Part shown: one piece after another, positions 31,972-41,481 of the stretch | How positions within the stretch are numbered: the first letter of the stretch is position 1 | Layout: each line of letters opens with the position of its first letter | From: an uncultured Oscillospiraceae bacterium | Lineage (GTDB): Bacteria > Bacillota > Clostridia > Oscillospirales > Ruminococcaceae | Assembly: GCA_910588145.1 (NCBI GenBank) | Contig: CAJUPO010000001.1 | Coordinates: 62,001 to 126,000 of the forward strand | Length of the DNA: 64,000 nucleotides | Reading direction: 5' to 3' | Translations under genes and position numbers: made by a program | The notes under the pieces: model-generated | The model's database searches: none | What the model was told of the DNA's origin: nothing | Seen by the model: the letters and a program-made list of their open reading frames with translations, nothing else

Positions 31972-33429
31972 TTAGTAAGCTTTACCCCAGTAAACCATAT
32001 GTTTAGCAGGCTTTCCGCAGCAAGCGCACTTATCAGAGATTTGCTCCTGTTCAAAAGGAATACAGCGTGAGCCTACGCCGGTTTTTTCCTTAATTTCATC
32101 TTCACAAGCTTCATCTCCGCACCACATTGCCTTAACAAAGCCATCTCCGTTTTCTTCCAGAGCTTTTATAATTTCTTCAATGCTTTGGCAGGTATATGTT
32201 TTATTTTTACGGTTTTCAAGAGCCTTGTTATAAATTCCGTCATGAACCTCCTGAAGTTTTTCAGATACAGCTTCAGAAAAAGCTTCAAGCATATTTTCGA
32301 GTGAAACAACTGTTTTTTCTCTGTTATGACGTGTTACTATAACGCACTGATTATTTTCAATATCCTTAGGACCGATTTCCACTCTTACCGGAACGCCTTT
32401 CATTTCATATTCAGCAAACTTCCAGCCCGGAGAATTATCACTGTCGTCAAGCTTAACACGGATTCCCTTAGAGCGAAGCTTTTCACATAGTTCAGCGGCT
32501 TTTTCTACAACACCGCCCTTGTGCATTGCAATCGGAACAATCACAACCTGTATCGGAGCTACTGCAGGCGGAAGAACAAGGCCGTTATCGTCTCCGTGAG
32601 TCATAATAATTGCGCCTATAAGGCGTGTTGTTACGCCCCAGCTGGTCTGGTGAGGATAAACCTTTTTGTTTTCCTTGTCTGTATATTCAATGTCAAAGGC
32701 ACGTGCAAATCCGTCGCCGAAATAGTGCGAGGTACCTGCCTGGAGAGCTTTTCCGTCGTGCATAAGGGCTTCAATTGCGTATGTAGATTCAGCGCCTGCA
32801 AACTTATCGCTTTCAGTTTTTTTGCCCTTTACAACAGGCATGGCAAGAGAATTTTCACAGAAATCCACATAGACGTTAAGCATACGTTCTGTTTCCTCAA
32901 TAGCCTCCTGAGCGGTTGCATGAATTGTGTGTCCTTCCTGCCATAAAAATTCTCTTGATCTCAGGAACGGACGAGTTGTTTTTTCCCATCTTACAACGCT
33001 AACCCACTGATTATAAAGTTTTGGCAGGTCACGGTATGAGTGTATAATATTTGAGTAGTGCTCACAGAAGAGAGTTTCTGATGTAGGACGTACACAGAGC
33101 CTGTCTTCAAGCTTTTCACTGCCGCCGTGTGTTACCCAGGCAACCTCCGGCGCAAAGCCTTCAACGTGATCCTTTTCTTTCTGAAGAAGGCTTTCCGGAA
33201 TAAACATAGGCATACAAACGTTTTCATGACCGGTATCCTTAAACATTTTATCAAGGATTTTCTGAATGTTTTCCCATATCGCATAGCCGTAAGGGCGAAT
33301 AACCATGCAGCCCTTTACGCTTGTATATTCAATAAGCTCTGCTTTTTTACATATATCGGTATACCACTTAGCAAAATCCTCATTCATAGGAGTAATTGCT
33401 TCGACCATTTTTGAATTATTTTTCGCCAT
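31972..33429 (-). CDS. proS: Prolyl-tRNA synthetase, archaeal/eukaryotic type
   Basis: 485 residues. A class II synthetase with motif 2 VVRWEKTTRPFLRSREFLWQE in pieces, TSETLFCEHYS, motif 3-like HQTSWGVTTRLIGAIIM and no bacterial editing insertion. The C-terminal anticodon domain (PIQVVIVPI onward) is followed by a Zn-binding Cys cluster (CGDEAC and CACCGKP) and the C-terminal Tyr KAY typical of the archaeal-type ProS. The frame reaches 33477, but GGAG spacing and the family start MAKNN favour ATG 33429. It overlaps the small membrane gene by 14 bases. Confidence 0.95.
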   Translation of the reverse strand: MAKNNSKMVEAITPMNEDFAKWYTDICKKAELIEYTSVKGCMVIRPYGYAIWENIQKILDKMFKDTGHENVCMPMFIPESLLQKEKDHVEGFAPEVAWVTHGGSEKLEDRLCVRPTSETLFCEHYSNIIHSYRDLPKLYNQWVSVVRWEKTTRPFLRSREFLWQEGHTIHATAQEAIEETERMLNVYVDFCENSLAMPVVKGKKTESDKFAGAESTYAIEALMHDGKALQAGTSHYFGDGFARAFDIEYTDKENKKVYPHQTSWGVTTRLIGAIIMTHGDDNGLVLPPAVAPIQVVIVPIAMHKGGVVEKAAELCEKLRSKGIRVKLDDSDNSPGWKFAEYEMKGVPVRVEIGPKDIENNQCVIVTRHNREKTVVSLENMLEAFSEAVSEKLQEVHDGIYNKALENRKNKTYTCQSIEEIIKALEENGDGFVKAMWCGDEACEDEIKEKTGVGSRCIPFEQEQISDKCACCGKPAKHMVYWGKAY

Positions 33430-33661
33430 TTTCCATTTCTCCAGTATCATTATTTTTTTCTTGTTCGGGCAGATCATAAATGCTTTTTACTTTATAAGGT
33501 CCATCGTCATATTTTTCAGATTTGGACTTAAAAAGCTTTGCCGCAATTTTATCAACTTTAGTCGCTATCTTAGGAGTCAGCAAAGCTAAAATAAATATAA
33601 GAAGTAAAATTCCCAAAAAAATAAATAGGAATTTAATAAGGGAAGTAACTGGAATGCTCAT
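33416..33661 (-). CDS. Small single-span membrane protein upstream of proS
   Basis: 81 residues. A hydrophobic helix at about 9-29 is followed by a basic then acidic cytosolic tail. AAAGGAG precedes the ATG and the end overlaps the proS start, so it is translated and coupled. No family recognised. Confidence 0.65.
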   Translation of the reverse strand: MSIPVTSLIKFLFIFLGILLLIFILALLTPKIATKVDKIAAKLFKSKSEKYDDGPYKVKSIYDLPEQEKNNDTGEMENGEK

Positions 33662-33736
33662 GCTGTTTTAACTCCTTTTTTATGCAATAAATATATTATA
33701 TCATATTTTCAACAAATTTCAAGTATGAAATATAAT

Positions 33737-33764
33737 AAAATCCCTCTTTTATTAAAGAGGGATT
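33737..33764 (-). terminator. Intrinsic terminator of the ABC exporter operon
   Basis: AAATCCCTCTTT / AAAGAGGGATTT inverted repeat with a short AT loop; on the minus strand it is followed by TATTATATTT. Confidence 0.8.
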
Positions 33765-33772
33765 TGTTAATT

Positions 33773-35080
33773 TTATTTCATGCGCTTTTTAAATTTTTTC
33801 TTCTGATTAAGATTGAGAGAAATAGTAAAAATTTTATCTGACATAAACAATCTTACTGCAAAGAACATACAAACAACAAAAAGAACTGCCTGATAACCAA
33901 GACCAATCCAGAACAAATTCATTCTTCCGAACATTATGTTATTGATAGCGCTGAATGTATGAGTAAACGGAATAGCGTTTACAAGAATTCTTGGAAGCGG
34001 TGAAAGCATATTTACATCATAAACCAATGAAATGAGGTAAGGAATCATTGCAAGAACCATGATAGGCATCAGGACTGTCTGAGCCGATTTGGAATCGTTT
34101 ACAAGCGCTCCCAGTATAAGGGATATTGCAAGGCATATCATAATAGTAAGGAACATCTGCATTCCTACCAGAGCATATTCTCCTAAGCCGATTTTAAGTC
34201 CGAGAGCTGAGAGTATTTCGCTGACAGAACCGGTTTCGCTTCCTGAACCGGAATTGCCTAAAATTGAACTCATATATCCATAGAATCCTATCATATAAAC
34301 AGCGGCGTTAATCAAAGCCACAATTGCAGCTGCAAGCATTTTTGCTCCGAGAACAGAAACTCTTGATACCGGAACAGATAACAGCGTTTCGAGAGTTTTA
34401 TCAATCTTTTCAGTCGAGATAGCTGATATAATCATCTGTGAAGTAAACATTACAAGGATAAATACAACTATAGGTATTATCATTCCTTGTGATGTAGTTA
34501 GGCTTTTAAGAGTTTCAGCGCTGATGTTTTCCCATTTATCGTCTACTACGGTAAACTCATTAATATTGACTGGTGAATCAACAACGGAAATTTCCTTTTC
34601 TGAAAAACCCTTTTGGGACATTATGTAATTCTTAGTGAAATTCTGAATCAATTCAACGCCGTCTTTTGAGTGGTCGCTAAGGGAAGAAAGTGCTGAATTA
34701 GATGACATACGGCTGACAATCTCAATAGAACCAATATTGCCCTTGACAGTTACTTCTTCTGTAAAACCTTCAGGAATGATAATAAGATTGTCCTTATCAA
34801 TTTGATTTAGGAGTTCAGCTTTGTCTGTATTATTCTGCTCGAATATATTTACTTTATAGCCGGAATCCTTAATATGCTGAATTAACTGAGAAGTATAATC
34901 AGTTTTATCCTGATCGCTTATGCTTATTTCACCTGAATCAGATGACAGAGCGCTGTCAGTGGCGCTTGACATAATCTTACCTACTGCCATCAAAAGAACG
35001 ACAGTCAAAGCAAGACCGGTAATCATCTGGGCGTTAATAAGTTCTCTGAGCTCCTTTTTAAGCAGATTTAGAAACTTCAT
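33773..35080 (-). CDS. ABC-2 type exporter permease (NatB-like)
   Basis: 435 residues. An N-terminal helix (about 18-36) is followed by a large extracytoplasmic domain (about 40-205), then five or six C-terminal helices (from about 207), including FTSQMIISAISTEKIDKTLETLLSVPVSR, the ABC-2 coupling segment seen in NatB/YhaP proteins. Likely Na+ or small-compound export; substrate not known. Overlaps the ATPase gene by 23 bases. Confidence 0.88.
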   Translation of the reverse strand: MKFLNLLKKELRELINAQMITGLALTVVLLMAVGKIMSSATDSALSSDSGEISISDQDKTDYTSQLIQHIKDSGYKVNIFEQNNTDKAELLNQIDKDNLIIIPEGFTEEVTVKGNIGSIEIVSRMSSNSALSSLSDHSKDGVELIQNFTKNYIMSQKGFSEKEISVVDSPVNINEFTVVDDKWENISAETLKSLTTSQGMIIPIVVFILVMFTSQMIISAISTEKIDKTLETLLSVPVSRVSVLGAKMLAAAIVALINAAVYMIGFYGYMSSILGNSGSGSETGSVSEILSALGLKIGLGEYALVGMQMFLTIMICLAISLILGALVNDSKSAQTVLMPIMVLAMIPYLISLVYDVNMLSPLPRILVNAIPFTHTFSAINNIMFGRMNLFWIGLGYQAVLFVVCMFFAVRLFMSDKIFTISLNLNQKKKFKKRMK

Positions 35081-35804
35081 TATTCTTCACCACCATTTCA
35101 AAAACTTCTTCAAGATTATCTGCATTATATTTCTCTTTAAGATCATTTATTTTACCTATTTCAAGCAATCTGCCGCCGGCTATAATACCTACTCTGTCAG
35201 AAACATATTCGATTTCAAGCATATTATGGGAGGAGAGCAGAAAAGCAGTCCCTTCGCTTTTAGCCATTTCTTTTATGGTTTTTCTGATGTCCAGAGCATT
35301 AATAACGTCAAGACCGCTTGTAGGTTCATCAAGAATAGCAAGCTTAGGTTTTGTCATTACGGCTCTTGCAAGGAGCAGTTTTCTTATCATACCTCTGCTG
35401 TAGCTTCCGATTTTTTCATCCAGACGTTCCTTAAGACCGCATATTTTTTCTGCCCTTGCGGTAAATTCAGCAATTTCCGATTTACTTTGAGCGAACATTC
35501 CCGCCATAAAATTAAGATAGCTCTTTCCGGTCATATTTTTATATGCACCGGCTTCATCAGGCAGATAGGTGATACACTGTCTTACCTTTTCTGATTCATC
35601 GATAATGCTGTAACCGTTTACTACGGCGTCTCCTGACGTTGGTTTTATCAATGTTGAGATCATGCGTATTGTTGTGGTTTTTCCTGCCCCGTTTGGACCT
35701 ATCAGAGCAAAGATTTCTCCTGCGTCTATTGAAAAGTTGATCTTATTAGCAGCAAGTACTTTAGTGTACTGCTTGCACAGATCCTTAACTTCTAAAATAG
35801 GCAT
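35058..35804 (-). CDS. ABC transporter ATP-binding protein (NatA-like)
   Basis: 248 residues. Walker A GPNGAGKTTTIRMI, Q-loop in TYLPDEAGAYKNMTG, signature SYSRGMIRKLLLARA (SRGM instead of SGGQ), Walker B LAILDEPTSGLD, and the switch His in LLSSHNMLE. It energises the adjacent permease. A GGAGG-type site precedes the ATG. Confidence 0.94.
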   Translation of the reverse strand: MPILEVKDLCKQYTKVLAANKINFSIDAGEIFALIGPNGAGKTTTIRMISTLIKPTSGDAVVNGYSIIDESEKVRQCITYLPDEAGAYKNMTGKSYLNFMAGMFAQSKSEIAEFTARAEKICGLKERLDEKIGSYSRGMIRKLLLARAVMTKPKLAILDEPTSGLDVINALDIRKTIKEMAKSEGTAFLLSSHNMLEIEYVSDRVGIIAGGRLLEIGKINDLKEKYNADNLEEVFEMVVKNNEVSKSA

Positions 35805-35835
35805 AGTTTTTCCTCCTTATTTCTTTTATTCTATT

Positions 35836-35864
35836 ATTATACCACTTTGACAGTTTCATGTCAA
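35836..35864 (-). promoter_or_regulatory. Sigma-A promoter of the ABC operon with palindromic operator
   Basis: On the minus strand TTGACA (35864-35859), 17-base spacer, TATAAT (35841-35836). The -35 is one half of a palindrome TTGACA-N6-TGTCAA (35847-35864), a possible operator shared with the divergent XRE gene. Confidence 0.8.
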
Positions 35865-35935
35865 CGGTTTACCGACAATAATCATGTCTGAAAAATGCTA
35901 TTATTTTTATATAAAATAATAAAGGAAGTATTATT

Positions 35936-36178
35936 ATGAATATATCACAGGCAGTATCAGTAAGAATAGTAGATTTATGCAGGGAACGCAATATAACAAT
36001 TAATAAGCTGTGTACTATTTCCGGAGTAACTCAGTCAACAGTTAATGACATTGTTAATCATAGGGCAAGAAATATTGGAATTGTCACGATAAAAAAGCTT
36101 TGTGACGGACTTGATATTACCATAACCGATTTTTTTGATACCGATTATTTCAAGGGACTTGAACAGGAAATTTATTGA
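35936..36178 (+). CDS. Small XRE-family HTH regulator
   Basis: 80 residues, a single Cro/CI helix-turn-helix: INKLCTISGVTQSTVNDIVNHRARNIGIVTIKKLCDGL. It is probably a dimeric repressor. It stands divergent from the ABC exporter operon, so that operon is its likely target (inference). An AAAGGAAG site precedes the ATG. Confidence 0.88.
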   Translation: MNISQAVSVRIVDLCRERNITINKLCTISGVTQSTVNDIVNHRARNIGIVTIKKLCDGLDITITDFFDTDYFKGLEQEIY

Positions 36179-36192
36179 CAGCCTTACATCAA

Positions 36193-36228
36193 AAAACCAT
36201 ACGGAAATTCCGTATGGTTTGTTTTTTA
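36193..36228. terminator. Bidirectional intrinsic terminator
   Basis: AAACCATACGGAA / TTCCGTATGGTTT perfect inverted repeat with A-run before and GTTTTTT after, between the convergent XRE gene and ftsH. Confidence 0.9.
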
Positions 36229-38154
36229 TTCTTCAGTTGTTATATCAGTTGATGAAGCGGAATCAGAAACCGGATTTACAGTATCATCGGTTTTATTTTC
36301 CTGGAAAACACTTTCTTCCAATTCGCCTTTCATAAGCTTTTCAAAATCATCACTGTCTATCTTTTCATATTTCATAAGATATTTAGCAAGAAGATGAAGC
36401 TGATCCATATGCTCTTCAAGAATATCCTTTGATTTTTCATAGCCCTCTTCAATGATTTCACGCATTTCTGCATCAATTTCTGCGGCAACATTTTCAGAAT
36501 AATTTCTTGAGCTGTTAAAATCACGTCCAAGGAATACTTCGCTCTGATCGTTACCGTAAACCATAGGTCCGAGCTTATCGCTGAAACCGTATTTTGTAAC
36601 CATGTTTCTTGCGATTGCAGTAGCACGCTCAATATCGTTAGAAGCGCCTGTTGAAATATCATCGAGTATAAGTTTTTCTGCAACACGTCCGCCAAGGAGT
36701 GTGATAATATTCTCACGCATTTCGGTTTTGCTTACATAAGATTTATCATGTTCAGGAAGTGACATAGTAAATCCGCCTGCCATGCCTCTTGGAATAATAG
36801 AAACCTGATGAACCTTATCCTGTGACGGACAGTAATATGTGCATACTGCATGACCTGCCTCATGATAAGATGTAAGTCTTTTTTCCCGTTCGGTAACAAC
36901 TCTTGACTTTTTCTCCGGACCTGCAACTACCTTAATAGTTGCTTCTTCAATATCAATTTTTGTGATAGCTTTTCTGTTTGCTCTTGCAGCAAGAAGCGAG
37001 GCTTCATTTACAAGGTTTTCAAGGTCTGCGCCGGTAAAGCCTACTGTTGTTTTAGCAATGGTAGAGAGATTTACGTCAGGTCCTAAAGGCTTGTTTTTTG
37101 TGTGAACCTTAAGTATCTCTTCTCTGCCTTTTATATCAGGATAGTTAACAACGATCTGTCTGTCAAAGCGTCCTGGTCTAAGGAGCGCCGGATCAAGAAT
37201 ATCACGTCTGTTGGTTGCTGCGATAACAATTATGCTTTCATTTCCGGTAAAGCCGTCCATTTCAACGAGAAGCTGGTTGAGAGTTTGTTCACGTTCATCA
37301 TGACCGCCGCCGAGACCAGTTCCTCTCTGACGTCCTACGGCGTCAATTTCGTCAATAAAAATTATTGCCGGAGCATTCTTTTTAGCCTGTTCAAAGAGAT
37401 CTCTTACTCTTGAAGCGCCTACGCCCACGAACATTTCCACGAAGTCAGAACCTGAAATAGGGAAGAAGGGGCATCCTGCTTCACCTGCGACAGCTTTTGC
37501 AAGAAGAGTTTTACCTGTTCCCGGAGGACCTAAAAGGAGTACGCCCTTTGGGATTCTTGCGCCGATTTCAGAATATTTTTTAGGATTCTTAAGGAAGTCA
37601 ACTATTTCTTCCATTTCATGCTTTTCCTCGTCAGCGCCGGCAACGTCATCAAAGGTTACACGTTTTCCCTGACGATTTTGATTTTTTATGTTAGCCTTTC
37701 CGAAAGAAGAATATTTTCCTCCTCCGCCTGCCTGCTTCATTACAAAAAGGAAAAGAAGTATGCCCATACCAAGCATGAGGACTGTTGGAATTATAGATAT
37801 AATCCAAGAATTATCCTTTATCTTAAAATAGTCCTGTGACAAAGGTTCGTTTGGATTCTTGGCATTATATTTTTGGCGGTAATCTTCTGTATCCTCTAAA
37901 AATATCTGTACGTTTGGAACCTTATAGGTTTGTTTTTTATCATTGTCCTTCAGTGTGTAGATGAGTTCTCCTGTACCGAGGTCAAATGTATATGATGTAA
38001 CCTGATATTTATCAAAATAGCTGATAACCTCGGAATATTTTGTATCCTTACTCGGCTGGGTAAGCTTTGGGAAAATCACAACAACTGCAATTATCAATGC
38101 AGCTGCAATTGCAATATAAGCTGCAACTCCCTTGTTATTTCTGTTAGGTGTCAA
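36226..38154 (-). CDS. ftsH: ATP-dependent zinc metalloprotease FtsH
   Basis: About 642 residues. Two transmembrane helices (about 12-30 and 118-140) enclose an extracytoplasmic region. The AAA domain has Walker A GPPGTGKT (about 209-216), Walker B IIFIDEIDAVG, SRH ATNRRDILDPALLRPGRFD, and the pore FVEMFVGVGA. The protease Zn site is HEAGH (about 431-435) with the third ligand Asp in the later DISTGASNDIERAT. The frame starts with GTG at 38163, but this overlaps the GGAG site; TTG at 38154 has correct spacing. Degrades misfolded membrane proteins. The C-terminal tail is acidic. Confidence 0.96.
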   Translation of the reverse strand: MTPNRNNKGVAAYIAIAAALIIAVVVIFPKLTQPSKDTKYSEVISYFDKYQVTSYTFDLGTGELIYTLKDNDKKQTYKVPNVQIFLEDTEDYRQKYNAKNPNEPLSQDYFKIKDNSWIISIIPTVLMLGMGILLFLFVMKQAGGGGKYSSFGKANIKNQNRQGKRVTFDDVAGADEEKHEMEEIVDFLKNPKKYSEIGARIPKGVLLLGPPGTGKTLLAKAVAGEAGCPFFPISGSDFVEMFVGVGASRVRDLFEQAKKNAPAIIFIDEIDAVGRQRGTGLGGGHDEREQTLNQLLVEMDGFTGNESIIVIAATNRRDILDPALLRPGRFDRQIVVNYPDIKGREEILKVHTKNKPLGPDVNLSTIAKTTVGFTGADLENLVNEASLLAARANRKAITKIDIEEATIKVVAGPEKKSRVVTEREKRLTSYHEAGHAVCTYYCPSQDKVHQVSIIPRGMAGGFTMSLPEHDKSYVSKTEMRENIITLLGGRVAEKLILDDISTGASNDIERATAIARNMVTKYGFSDKLGPMVYGNDQSEVFLGRDFNSSRNYSENVAAEIDAEMREIIEEGYEKSKDILEEHMDQLHLLAKYLMKYEKIDSDDFEKLMKGELEESVFQENKTDDTVNPVSDSASSTDITTEE

Positions 38155-38223
38155 TAAATTCACTCCATTCTGATTCTATGTATGCAGAACAATTTCAGTT
38201 CGGCAATGTTAAGCTTTAATACT

Positions 38224-38252
38224 ATTATAACTTGAAATAGTTATAAAGTCAA
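38224..38252 (-). promoter_or_regulatory. Sigma-A promoter of ftsH
   Basis: On the minus strand TTGACT (38252-38247), 17-base spacer, TATAAT (38229-38224). Confidence 0.88.
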
Positions 38253-38280
38253 TTTAACAATGAATAATATCTTCAAATTT

Positions 38281-39597
38281 TCACTTTTCTTTCTGTTTTA
38301 TATCTTCTATACTGAAAGATAAAATCATTTTTGTTTTATCTGTAACCTTTACTCTGTCAGAAATTCCGATTCCTTCTGCAAAAATAAGTCCTTCTTCATC
38401 TTCGATAAAATGAAGATAGGGTCTTTCATAGGCGGGAATTTTTTCATTTATCAGCTTTTTAACAGATGAGTTAAAGCTTCTGCCGGCAAGCATGATTTTA
38501 TCCCCGAACCTGCGGTTTCTCAAAATCATTTTACCTTTGATTTTATCAAAGTCCAACAGAACATTTCCGGAATCATTTTTATATACAATAAATTTTTTCT
38601 TTTCCGGAAAAAGGATATTTACTCCCATTTTAAGGGGAACAGAGAGTTCCTCGTATTTATTTTCACTCCGGCTTATGAACAGAACATCCTTTTTGCAGAT
38701 TAAAAAAGTTTTAGCAGAAACATTTATTTTTCCTTCATTGTAAATAATATTTTCAATGGCATTAATTCTTTGGCTGTTTACTGAAATATTTTCTCTTTTC
38801 AGAAATTTCATAATACAGCGTTTTACAATTACGGAATCATATTTGCTGAGTCCGATAAGCTTATCTTCCTGACAGCAGTTTTGAAAAGCCTCAGCGGTTT
38901 TATTTTCTAAATATTCATTTTCTTCAGAGATAATTTTTGATTCATTTGTTATAGTTGAAAAAAATCCCCTGTTTATTTTTAAAAGTTCAGGAATTACCAT
39001 ATGACGAATTTTATTTCTTGTATAATCAAGAGTAAGATTAGTAGAATCGGTTATAAAATCCTGATTTATGCTTAGAAGATAATCTTCAACATCACTGCGT
39101 GTGGATTCAATCAGCGGTCTGATAAAATTATCCCTTACAGGAGGTATTCCGGAAAGACCCTTTAAACCTGTTCCTCTGACTAAGTTAATAAGAATAGTTT
39201 CAGCATTATCGGAAGAAGTATGAGCAGTTGCAATTTTCCAGCCGGACTGAGAATGTTCGGAAAAAATTCTATACCGAACATTTCTTGCGGCTTCCTCAAT
39301 GGATATTTTATTAGTTTTGGCATATTCGGGAACATTATACTTTACTGCCTTAAAGGGAATATCTATTTTTTTGCATAAGTTACGGCAAAATTCCTCATCA
39401 CGGTCACTTTCTTCCCCGCGTATACAGTGGTTAACGTGTATGGCGTCTAGGGAAATATGAAAGAGGGGACATATTTCATTTAGTATCCTAAGCAGACAAA
39501 CGCTGTCTGCGCCTCCGGAGAGTGCAGCTGTTATATGCGAACATCCCTTAAGCATACTGTATGTATTTATTGTACGGATTATTCTGTCTGTCAGCAT
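38281..39597 (-). CDS. tilS: tRNA(Ile)-lysidine synthase
   Basis: 438 residues. The PP-loop SGGADS is at about 27-32, AALSGG context, with HVNHCIRGEESDRDEEFC and AHTSSDNAETILINLVRGTGLKGLSGI. A C-terminal TilS domain follows (RNRRFGDKIML, KKLINEKIPAYERP). It converts C34 of tRNA-Ile(CAU) to lysidine. The start ATG directly follows the dnaB stop and uses GGAGGG in the dnaB end. ftsH downstream is a common tilS neighbour; hpt is missing between them. Confidence 0.95.
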   Translation of the reverse strand: MLTDRIIRTINTYSMLKGCSHITAALSGGADSVCLLRILNEICPLFHISLDAIHVNHCIRGEESDRDEEFCRNLCKKIDIPFKAVKYNVPEYAKTNKISIEEAARNVRYRIFSEHSQSGWKIATAHTSSDNAETILINLVRGTGLKGLSGIPPVRDNFIRPLIESTRSDVEDYLLSINQDFITDSTNLTLDYTRNKIRHMVIPELLKINRGFFSTITNESKIISEENEYLENKTAEAFQNCCQEDKLIGLSKYDSVIVKRCIMKFLKRENISVNSQRINAIENIIYNEGKINVSAKTFLICKKDVLFISRSENKYEELSVPLKMGVNILFPEKKKFIVYKNDSGNVLLDFDKIKGKMILRNRRFGDKIMLAGRSFNSSVKKLINEKIPAYERPYLHFIEDEEGLIFAEGIGISDRVKVTDKTKMILSFSIEDIKQKEK

Positions 39598-40947
39598 TTA
39601 TCCCTCCGGAGCTGCGTCATCAAATGCAGCATTAGAAAATCTTGTAAACTGTCCGTCCCATATAAGCTTAACGGAACCGGTATCGCCATGACGGTTTTTA
39701 GCAACAATACACTCTGATATATTAGGTTCATTACTTTCCTTGTTATAATATCCATCTCTGAATAGGAATAGTACAATATCGGCGTCCTGCTCGATTGATC
39801 CGGATTCACGCAGGTCAGAAAGCTGAGGATGCTTATCCGGTCTTGATTCAACGCCTCGGTTAAGCTGAGAAAGCAGTATTACCGGAACATCGATTTCTTT
39901 AGCGAGGATTTTAAGGTTTCGAGTGATTTCAGAAATACGCAGAACCTGATTTTCAGATTTGACGGTAGATTCCATAAGCTGGAGATAGTCAATAACCACA
40001 AGTCCAAGATTTTTCATTCTTCTGAGCTTAGCTTTTAGCTGAGGAACATTTGTTCCGGCAGTATCGTCAATATAAATAGGAAGTCCGCAGAGAACATCGG
40101 CGCTTGAAGCGAGTCTGACCCAGTCGTTGTCTGACAGATGACCGCTTCTTAGCTTATTTGAATCAACAAGTGCTTCTGTTGAAAGCATTCTTGTTGCAAG
40201 CTGTTCCTTAGACATTTCGAGGGAAAATACAGCTACTTCCTTGCCGCTGTGTCTTGCCACATTGGAGGCTATATTCAGCGCAAATGAAGTTTTACCCATA
40301 CCAGGACGTGCGGCAAGAATAATAAGGTCAGAACGGTTAAGACCTGTTGTTATTGTATCAAGCAGAGTGAAACCGGTTTTTGCTCCAAGATATTTATCCT
40401 TATCCGGACCAGTAATTTTCTGGAGTCTATTCCATGACTCAAAAATAACATCGCTGATTGGAGTAAGACCTTTAACATCTTTGCCTTGTCTTATATCAAA
40501 TATTTTTTGCTCTGCTGAATCAAGAAGAATCTGCGCAGTATTCTGACCGAGGGATATTTCATGCAGCAGATCACGTGCAACATAGGCAAGACTTCGAATA
40601 TAGTATTTTTCAGAAACGATCTGACAATAGCTGTCAATATTATCCACTGAAGGAACCATATTAACCAGGGCTGCAAGATAATTTCGTCCTTCCTGAGCCG
40701 TTTCAAAAATTTTTGTTTTTACCGCTTCATTAAGAACAGTTATAATATCTGCCTTTATTCCTGATGTAAACATTCTTAGCATTATTTCGTAAAGTGAACG
40801 GTGCTGTTCACTGAAAAAGCTTTCAGGTTTTATTTTTTCAAGAACAGTGGAAATTACTGCCTGATCAATAAGCATTGCACCAAGTATTGTCTGCTCGGCT
40901 TCAAGGCTGTAAGGCAGCTCTTTATCAGAAAAATCGGTATAATCCAT
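39598..40947 (-). CDS. dnaB: Replicative DNA helicase DnaB
   Basis: 449 residues. N-terminal domain opens with LPYSLEAEQTILGAMLID. RecA-like domain: Walker A AARPGMGKTSFALNIA, the FSLEMSKEQLATRML motif, Walker B LVVIDYLQLM, and LLSQLNRGVESRPDKHPQLSDLRESG in pieces with Q/R residues of the family. It unwinds the fork as a hexamer. Same operon as rplI and tilS. Confidence 0.97.
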   Translation of the reverse strand: MDYTDFSDKELPYSLEAEQTILGAMLIDQAVISTVLEKIKPESFFSEQHRSLYEIMLRMFTSGIKADIITVLNEAVKTKIFETAQEGRNYLAALVNMVPSVDNIDSYCQIVSEKYYIRSLAYVARDLLHEISLGQNTAQILLDSAEQKIFDIRQGKDVKGLTPISDVIFESWNRLQKITGPDKDKYLGAKTGFTLLDTITTGLNRSDLIILAARPGMGKTSFALNIASNVARHSGKEVAVFSLEMSKEQLATRMLSTEALVDSNKLRSGHLSDNDWVRLASSADVLCGLPIYIDDTAGTNVPQLKAKLRRMKNLGLVVIDYLQLMESTVKSENQVLRISEITRNLKILAKEIDVPVILLSQLNRGVESRPDKHPQLSDLRESGSIEQDADIVLFLFRDGYYNKESNEPNISECIVAKNRHGDTGSVKLIWDGQFTRFSNAAFDDAAPEG

Positions 40948-41003
40948 TAAATTCTCCCTTTAAACTCTATAAGGCAGCCCGTTTACGACTGCCTTATAAT
41001 TTT

Positions 41004-41450
41004 TTATTCTTCTGTTACATCAACTGTAATCTTTGCTGAAACTCCGTTATAAAGTCTGATTTCAGCTTCATATGTTCCGAAATTCTTAATTTCAGATTTC
41101 AAAACAATCTTTTTTTTGTCAATTTTTGCACCGAACTGTTTTTCAATTAGTTCAGAAATATTTCCTGTAGTAACCGAACCGAAAAGACGGCCGTTTGAAC
41201 CTGCTTTTACTTTTGCCAAGACAGTTTTTTCGTTGATTATATTTTTTATATCTTCTGCATTTTGCTTTTCAACATCTTTTTTATGCTGAGCAGACGCCTT
41301 TTGACCGTCCAGTAAATTCATGTTTTTTGCTGTTGCTTCAACTGCAAGTCCCTTATTTATCAAGAAATTTCTTGCATATCCATCGGCAACATTTTTAACT
41401 TCTCCTTTTTTTCCGGAACCTTTAACATCCTGTGTAAAAATTATCTTCAT
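41004..41450 (-). CDS. rplI: 50S ribosomal protein L9
   Basis: 148 residues. N-terminal rRNA-binding domain MKIIFTQDVKGSGKKGEVKNV with VADGYARNFLINKGLA, the long connecting helix, and a C-terminal domain ending with EIRLYNGVSAKITVDV. GGAG 6 bases before ATG 41450 decides the start over the upstream ATG at 41462. Placed between gdpP and dnaB as in many Firmicutes. Confidence 0.96.
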   Translation of the reverse strand: MKIIFTQDVKGSGKKGEVKNVADGYARNFLINKGLAVEATAKNMNLLDGQKASAQHKKDVEKQNAEDIKNIINEKTVLAKVKAGSNGRLFGSVTTGNISELIEKQFGAKIDKKKIVLKSEIKNFGTYEAEIRLYNGVSAKITVDVTEE

Positions 41451-41481
41451 TTTTATCTCCATTCCGCCGCTGATACGGCAA

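Noticed and set aside
35847..35875. Plus-strand promoter for the XRE gene using the palindromic TTGACA
   Set aside because: No -10-like hexamer stands 16-18 bases downstream.
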